A stretch of DNA of 37,607 nucleotides, taken from assembly GCA_035493895.1 (NCBI GenBank), contig DATJHM010000081.1, positions 1 to 37,607 on the forward strand, in the 5' to 3' direction. The notes below the pieces were generated by a model, which had not been told where the DNA came from, searched no databases, and saw nothing but the letters and a program-made list of their open reading frames with translations. Positions 18,962-26,487 of this stretch are shown here, piece by piece. Numbering within the stretch: the stretch's first letter is position 1; each line of letters opens with the position of its first letter. The position numbers were made by a program, and so were the translations under genes. The DNA comes from DATJHM01 sp035493895 (GTDB lineage: Bacteria; Chloroflexota; Ktedonobacteria; Ktedonobacterales; Ktedonobacteraceae).

Positions 18962-19867
18962 CTAGCGAGCAACAAATGCAGGCGTCCCCTGATGATGGGA
19001 AGCATTGTCAGCAATAAAGTACAGATAGGCATCTTCCAGAGAAGTGGTCGCCGCACGTACAGCATTCTGTCCAGGAGAGACATCGGACACAATACGCACA
19101 TGAATCCCACTGCTGCGACGCACAGTACTGCCCACGACATAGCGTTCACGCAGCAGAGGCAGTTCGCTGCTAGAGACCACCATCTCCCAGACCTTCCCCT
19201 CAACCGAGCTCAAAAGATCTTCAGGGAGAGCATGCACCAACAGATGACCTTTGTTCATCATCACAATATCGGTCGCAGTAGCCTCAACGTCCGAAACGAT
19301 ATGCGTTGAGAGAATCACAGTCCGCTCGCCGGAAAGATCTGAGAGCAAGTTGCGAAAGCGGACACGCTCTTCTGGATCAAGGCCAACAGTAGGCTCATCG
19401 ACAATCAACAGAGCGGGATCATTGAGCAAAGCCTGAGCAATACCAACGCGTTGTCGCATGCCTCCCGAAAAGCCACCTAAGGGCCTCTTGCGCGCCTCTA
19501 CGAGATTGAGCGTTTGTACAAGCTCATCAATTCTACGATTTGCATATTTTGCCTTGAGGCCCTTAATAGCCGCCATATATTGTAAAAATTCCAGAGCCGT
19601 CAGATGGGGATACACGCCAAAATCTTGCGGGAGATAGCCCATGACATTGCGTAGCCTATCAGGTCGTTTGCGGATATCCATGCCCTCCCAGGTGATGCGC
19701 CCCTCAGTTGGCTTCGTAATCGTCGCCAGAATGCGCATCAGTGTCGATTTTCCTGCGCCATTGGGACCGAGCAGTCCCAATACCCCAGAACCCAATTCGA
19801 GCGTAAAATCTTGCAGTCCCCAGAAATCATTCCGATAGCGTTTTCCTACGTGATCCATCACAAGCAT
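18962..19867 (-). CDS. ABC transporter ATP-binding protein
   Basis: The 301-residue ATPase has Walker A GPNGAGKST, a Q-loop in GYLPQDFGVYPHLTALE, signature FSGGMRQRVGIAQAL, Walker B LLIVDEPTVGLD and the switch histidine in LSTHIVSDV. These are complete and look active. The frame is open upstream to 19993, but homology begins at MLVMDHVGKRYR and a GAGGAG/AAGG site precedes the ATG at 19867. It pairs with the permease just downstream as a drug- or antibiotic-type exporter. A long palindrome about 130 bases upstream suggests repressor control. Confidence 0.93.
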   Translation of the reverse strand: MLVMDHVGKRYRNDFWGLQDFTLELGSGVLGLLGPNGAGKSTLMRILATITKPTEGRITWEGMDIRKRPDRLRNVMGYLPQDFGVYPHLTALEFLQYMAAIKGLKAKYANRRIDELVQTLNLVEARKRPLGGFSGGMRQRVGIAQALLNDPALLIVDEPTVGLDPEERVRFRNLLSDLSGERTVILSTHIVSDVEATATDIVMMNKGHLLVHALPEDLLSSVEGKVWEMVVSSSELPLLRERYVVGSTVRRSSGIHVRIVSDVSPGQNAVRAATTSLEDAYLYFIADNASHHQGTPAFVAR

Positions 19868-19992
19868 CGTACCTTGCTCCTCAAAAATTATTTTCTCTTT
19901 GAAATCACCTCTGTTGCAGCAAAAACAATTTGTGCCGCCGTGCCACCTTGATATACACAAGCTTATCTGGCATCTGTTACAGCTTAATGACA

Positions 19993-20018
19993 AAATTGTT
20001 ACAGAAATGTGACAATTT
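19993..20018. promoter_or_regulatory. Candidate operator upstream of the ABC transporter
   Basis: Arms AAATTGTTACA and TGTGACAATTT pair at 10 of 11 positions around the spacer GAAA. A further TGTTACAG sits 23 bases away at 19974-19981, repeating the half-site at 19997-20004. The site lies 126 bases upstream of the ATPase start, in the intergenic region before the exporter operon. Which regulator binds it is unknown. Confidence 0.45.
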
Positions 20019-20170
20019 CAGCTACTAAACTTTTTTCACTTTAAACTCACCTCGATAGAGGAGAAAAGGCACTGATAGATATACCTCTTTTTCTCTTCTC
20101 GGGAGCGAAAAAAATACCTCACAAGAGGATTGTGATTGAGAGACTTGAGGCAGAGGAGTTTTCTCAGGAG

Positions 20171-20216
20171 AGCGATTTGCAGCTATTGTCAATGGCACAA
20201 CATCATGCAAATCGCT
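20171..20216. other. Inverted repeat downstream of the P450 gene
   Basis: AGCGATTTGCA and TGCAAATCGCT form a perfect 11-bp inverted repeat around 24 bases, about 40 bases after the P450 stop. No T-run follows it on the minus strand, so it may be a protective or rho-dependent 3' structure rather than a simple terminator. The rest of 19868-20255 holds no gene. Confidence 0.35.
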
Positions 20217-20255
20217 TGAGCGCGAGATCTTCCAGAAACGTCATCTTGATAGCAG

Positions 20256-21467
20256 TTAGCGTACAGGCGTAAACGTTATTGGGAGATGTTTTACTCCATA
20301 CAGGCTACGTACAAACGATGGCTCCAGAGTCACACCCGGAACACGCTGCATGTTCTGCATATGGATCAGCATCTGGCGAATAGCAACGGGAGCTTCCAGA
20401 CGGGCCAGGGGCGCGCCAATACAAAAGTGAATGCCATGACCAAAGGCCAGGTGCTTGTTCGCGCTCCGTGTGATGTTAAATACATCAGGCTGAGAGAAGG
20501 CGCGTTCATCGTGATTGGCAGAACCAGTGTAAGCAATCACGCTCTCACCAGCACGGAGCAGATGTCCATGAAGCTCTACATCACAGGTAACCAGACGTGT
20601 AATAGACTGGACCGCGCTACTATAGCGCAACACCTCTTCGATTGTGGCTGGAAGCAAGCTGAAATCTGCACGCACTTGCTGCTCTATTTCAGGGAACATA
20701 CTAAAACATAAGAAGGTATTTCCGATCAAATTCGTCGTGGTGACAAAACCTGCACTATAGAGAATACGGCAAAAACTGACCAGATCATCTTCGCTGAGAC
20801 GTTCTCCATCTAATTCTGCTTGCGCAAGATCACTGATAAGATCCTGCCGTGGTGAGCGAAGCCGTTCTCGACTAAACTGGCGGAAGTAGTCATAAATTTC
20901 TTGCAATCCTGGGAGCGTTGATGTCGTGCGCAGGATATCGCCACGGGCAGCAAAGGCCTGATCGATGAACGGTTTCAAATACCTGTGATCCTCAGGCGGC
21001 ACACCAAGCATAGTTGAAATGACAGCAACCGGAAAAGCATAGGCCACATCCTCCATCACGTCCATCGCAGATTTTGCCAGCAACGGCTGCAAAATCTCAT
21101 CAAACAAGGCTGAGACCATTGGCTCAAGGGTCGCAATACGACGTGGCGTAAACACCTGACTGATGAGCGAACGCAATTGCCGATGCAGGGGCGGATCAGT
21201 GCGAATGATTTGACGGGCTTCGAGATTATCGGGGGTTATTTCCGACTCTGGAAAGCGTGAGGAGAACGTCGTGTAATCTGAAGTCACCTTTTGCACATCG
21301 TCGTAGAGAAACAGTGACCAGGCATCCATTGAGGTATCATAATACACAGGCGCTTCATCCCGCATACGTTTATACCAGGTAAAAGGAAAATTGTCTGTGA
21401 GAGGCGTACGGAATGTGTAGTGATATTGAGCGCGAGCCTCTTTAAAATTCTGAACCATTGTTTGCAT
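20256..21467 (-). CDS. Cytochrome P450
   Basis: The 403-residue protein has the size and layout of soluble bacterial P450s. It carries ExxR as E278-R281 in EEVLRY and the heme-binding loop FGHGIHFCIG with thiolate C349. The I-helix reads SAGFVTTTNLI. The position before the conserved threonine, normally acidic (AGHETT), is V242, so the usual acid-alcohol pair for oxygen activation is incomplete. The protein probably oxidises the cluster product or a carrier-bound intermediate using ferredoxin partners not found here. It is transcribed toward the ABC genes and divergent from the MarR gene, with shared operators between them. Confidence 0.93.
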   Translation of the reverse strand: MQTMVQNFKEARAQYHYTFRTPLTDNFPFTWYKRMRDEAPVYYDTSMDAWSLFLYDDVQKVTSDYTTFSSRFPESEITPDNLEARQIIRTDPPLHRQLRSLISQVFTPRRIATLEPMVSALFDEILQPLLAKSAMDVMEDVAYAFPVAVISTMLGVPPEDHRYLKPFIDQAFAARGDILRTTSTLPGLQEIYDYFRQFSRERLRSPRQDLISDLAQAELDGERLSEDDLVSFCRILYSAGFVTTTNLIGNTFLCFSMFPEIEQQVRADFSLLPATIEEVLRYSSAVQSITRLVTCDVELHGHLLRAGESVIAYTGSANHDERAFSQPDVFNITRSANKHLAFGHGIHFCIGAPLARLEAPVAIRQMLIHMQNMQRVPGVTLEPSFVRSLYGVKHLPITFTPVR

Positions 21468-21565
21468 AGCACAGCTCCTTTCACGTACAGAACCAAAGAC
21501 GAAGCAAGTAAGGCTACTATGTCTCTCGCAAGTTTTTCAACGAATCAAGCATACCTCCCTGATGC

Positions 21566-21615
21566 GAAAACACTTGTATTGTACAACTTTTTATTTGTAT
21601 GCTACAAGTGTTTTC
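21566..21615. promoter_or_regulatory. Divergent P450/MarR promoters with paired TTGTA-N3-TACAA operators
   Basis: Two copies of TTGTA-N3-TACAA lie at 21574-21586 and 21595-21607, with centres 21 bases apart, about two helical turns. They nest in a larger perfect inverted repeat with arms GAAAACACTTGTA (21566-21578) and TACAAGTGTTTTC (21603-21615). Promoter-like hexamers overlap them both ways: TTGTAT-N18-TATGCT on plus (21574-21603), and TTGTAG-N18-TACAAT on minus (21107 plus 500 to 21578 in plus coordinates, i.e. 21607 down to 21578). This is the usual layout for a MarR-type autorepressor that also controls the divergent gene. Confidence 0.7.
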
Positions 21616-21821
21616 CCTTCCAGGCAGAAACCGCTAGTCGTTGTGTGTTGCGTATGTTATTCTGTAACGCAACAGAGGCAATGCCTAAGAAATAGAGGAG
21701 GTGTCCTGGAGAGGCACACATCAACGACAGTTATGGTGTATCAGCAGAAAGAGAAGAGTTGCGCTGGTCATCATCTCTTCAGGAAAAGCAGCAGTCATCT
21801 ACGTGGCAGGAGAAAAAAGAC

Positions 21822-22295
21822 ATGGATGAAGAGAACGAGAGCGTCGAAGCAGTTGAGCATGAAATCACGATTTTCTTACGTATGGTGGAGTCAGTCCGCA
21901 AAGAGATAGGCACGCTCGATAGATCCGCCTATCTTTTGCTCGGCGAAATTGCGCAGAAGGGTCCCCTGGGCATGAATGTTCTGGCCCAGACCTTCCAGTT
22001 GGACATCTCGACCATTAGCAGACAGGTGGCGGCTCTGGAGGCGAGTGGTCTGGTCGAACGTTTCTCCAATCCATCTGATGCGCGAGTGAGCCTGCTCCAG
22101 ATTTCAGCCTTAGGGCAGACAAAATTCCAGGAGACGCACAGGATTCGCTATGCCCTGTTTGCGGAACTGCTTGAGAGCTGGCCAGAAGAGGATAGACACC
22201 AATTCGGAATATATCTTGAACGCTTCAATCAGGCAGTACGTCGACGGCGCAATGGACTGACAAAAGTACCCCAGGGGAGTATTGGATTGGTTTGA
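21822..22295 (+). CDS. MarR family transcriptional regulator
   Basis: The protein of about 157 residues has the MarR winged-helix pattern: SAYLLLGEIAQKGPLGMNVLAQTFQL, the recognition helix DISTISRQVAALEASGLVER and the wing SNPSDARVSLLQISALG. Helical ends would form the dimer. The frame is open from 21759, but AGGAGA nine bases before the ATG at 21822 decides the start. It is divergent from the P450 and is the best candidate to bind the paired palindromes between them. Many MarR proteins are relieved by small aromatic ligands or oxidants, and the cluster product could be the ligand here. Confidence 0.88.
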   Translation: MDEENESVEAVEHEITIFLRMVESVRKEIGTLDRSAYLLLGEIAQKGPLGMNVLAQTFQLDISTISRQVAALEASGLVERFSNPSDARVSLLQISALGQTKFQETHRIRYALFAELLESWPEEDRHQFGIYLERFNQAVRRRRNGLTKVPQGSIGLV

Positions 22296-22454
22296 ACAAT
22301 AGCTGCATACAGCACGAGATATATTTTGTGTGCGGTTCTCCAGAGTTGCTCCTGATTGCCCGGACATGATATCTTGACGGGAGCATACTTTGGGCAACGA
22401 GGCCCTATTCCTCGCAGGAGAGAGCGGAATAGAGCGTACCAAATAGAGGAAAGA

Positions 22455-22955
22455 GTGATACCATTGATAGATACAGAAAAAGCATTACGGGATCAGATAC
22501 GCGCATTATTGCGTGGAGGCAACGCACATATGTCTTTCGATGAAGCGGTAGCCGACTTTCCGCAAGAACACATCAATACGTTTCCGCCGCAGGTTTCGTA
22601 CACTCCCTGGCACTTGCTTGAACATCTCCGGATTACGCAGTGGGATATTCTGACTTTTATACTCGATCCTCAGCACGTCTCGCCTGCGTGGCCTTCGGGC
22701 TACTGGCCTGCTCCAGATGCGACCGCAGATGAGGCGGCGTGGCAAAAAACCATTGCATCCTTCCGCGCCGATCTGCGTAAGCTGTTTGCCTTACTCGATG
22801 ATCCACAGACGGATCTCTACTCGCCCTTACCACATGGCGATGGTCAGAACATCCTGCGCGAGTTTTTGTTAGTGGCTGACCACAATGCCTATCATATTGG
22901 CGAATTTGCCATTCTGCGCCAGGTCATGGACACATGGGGCTCTTCACGCCATTAG
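22455..22955 (+). CDS. DinB-like four-helix protein
   Basis: The protein of about 166 residues matches the DinB/YfiT-like metal-binding helical fold. TPWHLLEHLRITQWDIL carries the first histidine, and LLVADHNAYHIGEFAILR carries the pair expected at the metal site. Family members include thiol-dependent transferases, but most are uncharacterised, so no substrate is proposed. A GTG at 22455 behind GAGGAAAGA is the best start, and a TTG at 22464 is possible. It follows the MarR gene on the same strand by about 160 bases and may be independent of the cluster. Confidence 0.75.
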   Translation: MIPLIDTEKALRDQIRALLRGGNAHMSFDEAVADFPQEHINTFPPQVSYTPWHLLEHLRITQWDILTFILDPQHVSPAWPSGYWPAPDATADEAAWQKTIASFRADLRKLFALLDDPQTDLYSPLPHGDGQNILREFLLVADHNAYHIGEFAILRQVMDTWGSSRH

Positions 22956-23200
22956 TGGGATCATACCGCTGGTTGCACCTGCCAGCAGTGAGAAAAATGG
23001 TGGACGGCGGTCTACGCCATGTCTGATGGAGCCTTCACAGGGCTATCCTTACGAACAATGACCCGGCACTCGCTATGTTAGCGGTTATGGGGCTCCGTCT
23101 GATCTGGAAAGGAGGAGCGGGCAATCAACGGATGGGATCTTCGTTTCGACTCGGCAATGGGGTGTGAGGCCCGCCTATGATTATCGATAGCGGAGTCAAC
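22956..23200. other. Intergenic region with no recognised gene
   Basis: The 245 bases between the DinB-like gene and the small minus-strand gene carry no open frame of interest. A strong AGGAGG-like site near 23110 is followed only by a very short frame, so it may be a remnant. Confidence 0.35.
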
Positions 23201-23518
23201 TCAAGCGCGGGTCCGGCCCTCGCCTGCGATAAGATGTTCTATCTCCAGCATTTCTCCTGCAAATCGCTGTGTCCGAGCGGAGAGCGCTCCTCCATCCAGG
23301 AACGCTACGATCAGGTCATGAAAGGATTGTTTCCTCTGATTATAGCCTGAGTAGCGAGCAAGGCGACGTGCCTCTTTCAGCTGAGCCTCCGTCATGTGGA
23401 TATCATAGAGCAAGCCATCCGTTCCCACTACACGGATAATGTGCTCCACCTTATGGTTTGCCTGTCCTGGCTCCTCGACCTTTCGCGGCCTCTCCTTGTG
23501 GACATTGTACTGCGTCAT
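23201..23518 (-). CDS. Small hypothetical protein (105 residues)
   Basis: A GAAAGGAG site stands before the ATG, so translation is likely. The protein is soluble and charged. A basic N-terminus is followed by HIIRVVGTDGLLYDIHMTEAQLKEARRLARY and a helical C-terminal half. No known domain is recognised and no signal or membrane helix is present. It is encoded opposite to its neighbours, with more than 500 bases of non-coding DNA upstream. Confidence 0.6.
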   Translation of the reverse strand: MTQYNVHKERPRKVEEPGQANHKVEHIIRVVGTDGLLYDIHMTEAQLKEARRLARYSGYNQRKQSFHDLIVAFLDGGALSARTQRFAGEMLEIEHLIAGEGRTRA

Positions 23519-24160
23519 ATGCTTCTCCTTTCACTGCACACATCCTGTTGATTGTCTCTGCTGAAGAACGTGGTAACGCGGCGCTACCAAATATTCTCCT
23601 CATGCGCTTTTGCGAACAGTACCTTTCATTCATCTTTCTTCATTGCGATATTGTGAGCGTGCTGCCACGTTGCACATTTTTACGTTGAAATGTTGTGTTT
23701 CCATCGGAGCGAGTATTGCTCGGGTTGCTGCGGAACCATGCCCTTATCTCTTGTCAGGAAACGGGCAAGTAAATGACTCTATCGTCATTTACTAACAGCT
23801 TGTTTTATAATTCGATCCCTCAGCTTTTTATTGACTTTATAGTCATAATTTTACTTAGAAGTTTTCTGCTTGTCAAGAGAAGTAGGACTACTGTTATAGA
23901 GTCTTTCCGCCTCTGATTGCCCTGCCAGGAAGCTGGAGTGGCCTCATTCCTTCCAGGACGTAGGAGCCTCGTAACTGCGTGCAGAGAGAGCCAGAAAATG
24001 CAAAAGGGGGCGACATATTTCCCTCTTTGTTGCGTACGTAACAAAAAGCAAGATTTGATGCTTGCCCACCTGTTCCCGTTCAGGCTACACTTTCTATTGC
24101 AACAAAGTGATGTCTTTGCATCAACACGTCGCTATGACAAACAGAAAAGAGGAATTTCCG
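23519..24160. promoter_or_regulatory. Long regulatory region upstream of the epimerase with two TGAC-N6-GTCA palindromes
   Basis: No gene is seen in these 640 bases. Site 1 at 23768-23793 is a perfect 10-bp inverted repeat, AGTAAATGAC/GTCATTTACT, around TCTATC. Site 2 has TGAC-TTTATA-GTCA at 23832-23845. The shared core is TGACTYTATMGTCAT, and centres are 58 bases apart. A possible promoter, TCGTCA-N18-TATAAT (23782-23811), overlaps site 1 and lies just before site 2. The pattern resembles TetR-type operators, but no TetR gene is in the window. Confidence 0.5.
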
Positions 24161-25066
24161 ATGAGAGTTTTCGTGACTGGCGCGACCGGTTTTATCGGCT
24201 CCGCCATCGTCCGTGAGTTGTTAGCTACCGGACACCAGGTCCTTGGCCTGGCGCGCTCAGATGCTGCCGCGGCGTCGCTTACCGCTGTCGGCGCAGAGGC
24301 GCATCGCGGCGAGCTTGAGGATCTTGACAGCCTGCGCCGCGGAGCGGAGGCCTCCGACGGCGTGATTCATACCGCCGCCGTGAGCGATTTTTCCGATCGT
24401 GAGAGGACCGCTCGAACAAATCTGCGTGCCCTCGAGACACTTGGCGCGGCACTTGCCGGGTCGGGTCGCCCGTTCGTCGTGACCGCTGCGATTGCGCTTT
24501 TGTCGCCAGGTCGCCTTATGACGGAGGAGGACGCACCAGATCCCAACTCAGCGATGGGGGCGTTTGGTGTTGCCCTGGAAGATGCGACGCAGTCGATAGC
24601 CGCGCGCGGTGTGCGCGTGTCGGTTGTGCGACTTCCCTTTTCGGTGCATGGAGAGGGCGACCACGGTTTTGTCCCGGGCCTCATCAGTATTGCTCACGCG
24701 AAAGGTGTGTCGGCGTACCCGGGCGACGGATCTCAGCGCTGGCCCGCCGTGCACCGCCTCGATGCGGCCCATCTGTTCTGTCTGGCGCTGGAGAAGGACC
24801 AGGCGGGATCAGTACTGCACGCGATTGCCGACGAAGGGGTGCCGGTGCGCGAGATCGCAGGCGTCATTGGTCGCCGCCTGGGTGTTCCGGTCGTTGCTCT
24901 GCCTGCCGAGAAAGCTGGCGAACACTTCGGCTTCCTCGGATACTTCTTCTCAATGGACTACACGGCATCGAGCAGCCTGAGCCAACAACGCCTGGGGTGG
25001 CATCCCGTACAACCAGCTCTATTGGCGGATCTCGACCAGGAGTACTACTTCAAGAACGAGAGATGA
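24161..25066 (+). CDS. NAD-dependent epimerase/dehydratase-like SDR protein
   Basis: The 301-residue protein is an extended or atypical SDR. The dinucleotide loop MRVFVTGATGFIG is at the very N-terminus, followed by typical segments VIHTAAVSDF and VSVVRLPFSVHGEGDHGFVP. The canonical YxxxK pair is not obvious (the region reads GAFGVALEDAT), so it may be a non-canonical reductase or an NAD(P)-binding protein. GAGGAA upstream sets the start at 24161 although the frame is open from 24062. The gene is visibly richer in GC than most of the window, which suggests acquisition from a high-GC donor. It is followed by the F420-type gene. Confidence 0.85.
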   Translation: MRVFVTGATGFIGSAIVRELLATGHQVLGLARSDAAAASLTAVGAEAHRGELEDLDSLRRGAEASDGVIHTAAVSDFSDRERTARTNLRALETLGAALAGSGRPFVVTAAIALLSPGRLMTEEDAPDPNSAMGAFGVALEDATQSIAARGVRVSVVRLPFSVHGEGDHGFVPGLISIAHAKGVSAYPGDGSQRWPAVHRLDAAHLFCLALEKDQAGSVLHAIADEGVPVREIAGVIGRRLGVPVVALPAEKAGEHFGFLGYFFSMDYTASSSLSQQRLGWHPVQPALLADLDQEYYFKNER

Positions 25067-25192
25067 TGTCCTGGCAGGTTGCGCGAAGAAGGAGCGACGA
25101 CACGAGCCTTTCGTCGTCGCCGGGTGAAGGCCTCCCTGACGAAATCTGGAGGGCCTGGAGACGTAGAATATTCTATTACGAGGAGGATACAC

Positions 25193-25618
25193 ATGCCTGA
25201 GATGAATGACTCCAATGCCTGGGATCGCCAGATCATCGAAGAGTTCCGTGCCAACGGCGGCAACGTCGGTGGTCAATTCGCTGGTGCTCCCTTACTTCTG
25301 CTGACGACGACGGGAGCAAAAAGTGGTCAGCAGCGTATCAGCCCGCTGGTCTATTTGTCCGAAGGCGGTCACATCTACATTTTCGCCGGGAATAGGGGCG
25401 CGCCAACCAATCCCGCCTGGTACCACAATCTGGTCGCGCATCCTGATGTAACGGTCGAACTCGGCCCGGAAACGTTCGAGGCCAGAGCCACCGTCGTCGA
25501 CAGCGCGGAGGGGGAACGCCTCGGGCGCATCCAGGTACAGAAGATACCCGCTCTCGCTGAGCTTTTCGCGAAGATCACACGCAAGATCCCCGTTGTTCTG
25601 CTGGAACGCAAAAAGTAA
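25193..25618 (+). CDS. Deazaflavin (F420)-dependent nitroreductase family protein
   Basis: The 141-residue protein matches the Ddn/DUF385 split-barrel family: LLLLTTTGAKSGQQRISPL, IYIFAGNRGAPTNPAWYHNL and AHPDVTVELG are the family hallmarks. Members bind F420 or sometimes other flavins and reduce varied substrates. A perfect AGGAGG lies before the ATG at 25193. It follows the epimerase by about 125 bases on the same strand and may share its transcript. The substrate is unknown. Confidence 0.88.
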   Translation: MPEMNDSNAWDRQIIEEFRANGGNVGGQFAGAPLLLLTTTGAKSGQQRISPLVYLSEGGHIYIFAGNRGAPTNPAWYHNLVAHPDVTVELGPETFEARATVVDSAEGERLGRIQVQKIPALAELFAKITRKIPVVLLERKK

Positions 25619-26045
25619 AGAGAGCGTACAAAAGAGAAAATAAGGGGGACCTGTAAATCCCAAACAATTGCTGGATATTCTTCCACCTTCTACATTTTTA
25701 TCCACACCACGGCACGATTACTTATCGTGTCGTGGAAAGGCCCCAGAGGAATACAACCTTGAATGCGATAGCAATCTTCTTGTCTACTATTATGAAGATA
25801 TACAATCAAGCAAACGATCTAATGATTATAAAAAGAGCTATTGATAATATATATTTTAACAAAATATATTCGTGATAAATACGTGAAAAATAATTTATAA
25901 AATGTGATTTGCCAGTGATACATTAAATATAATATTTAAGTGGTTGAATGTAAGAGAAAGCCTTTTACAGAATTATCAGGTATTTTATTTCAGGTAAAAA
26001 ATGGTTGCCTGTATAAAGTATCTGGGATAGAAGGAGGGTACGCTC
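25619..26045. other. Intergenic region with a hairpin and an AT-rich tract
   Basis: A 12-bp stem, CCACGGCACGAT/ATCGTGTCGTGG with one G-U pair and a 5-base loop, lies at 25707-25735, about 90 bases after the nitroreductase gene. No T-run follows it. From about 25790 to 25985 the sequence is strikingly AT-rich, unlike the coding DNA around it. It precedes a strong AGAAGGAGGG site for the small membrane protein. No gene is seen. Confidence 0.5.
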
Positions 26046-26378
26046 ATGATGCCGATAGACATAACAATTTTAATCATTCTTTTTCCTATTCTGTTCATGC
26101 AGTCTGTGATGATGGCTGTTGTAAAGGGCGTTCACCGTATCTCAGTTCTGTACATGATAGGGTATGGTTTCTTAGCACTGGTGGTGGGGGGAGTATATAT
26201 TCTGAAATTACTCGGGTTTGCGTTACTCCCCCCCGAACCGTTGTCAATCTTAGTCAGCATTGGTTTGGGTATCGCACTATCCGTTCCTCTCGCTGCTGAA
26301 CTACTGCCGAAAAAGGATGAATTAGCTTCTTCATCTACAGCTTCAGCGTCAACTCCAGCTCCAGCGGAGGCCACTTAG
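26046..26378 (+). CDS. Small integral membrane protein (110 residues)
   Basis: AAGGAGGG just before ATG-ATG marks a good start. Three hydrophobic helices are visible at about residues 6-25, 33-58 and 66-85, followed by a hydrophilic tail rich in Ser, Thr, Ala and Pro (SSSTASASTPAPAEAT). No family is recognised. The neighbours give no hint of function. Confidence 0.65.
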   Translation: MMPIDITILIILFPILFMQSVMMAVVKGVHRISVLYMIGYGFLALVVGGVYILKLLGFALLPPEPLSILVSIGLGIALSVPLAAELLPKKDELASSSTASASTPAPAEAT

Positions 26379-26487
26379 CTTCTTGCCACCAGGTACATCG
26401 TTTGTGATCGGGGATTACGCCCTCTTTCTCTCTTTTAGTTGCGACATTTTCCGTTGTGCAGTCCCATCGCACAAAAATGGTCACACG

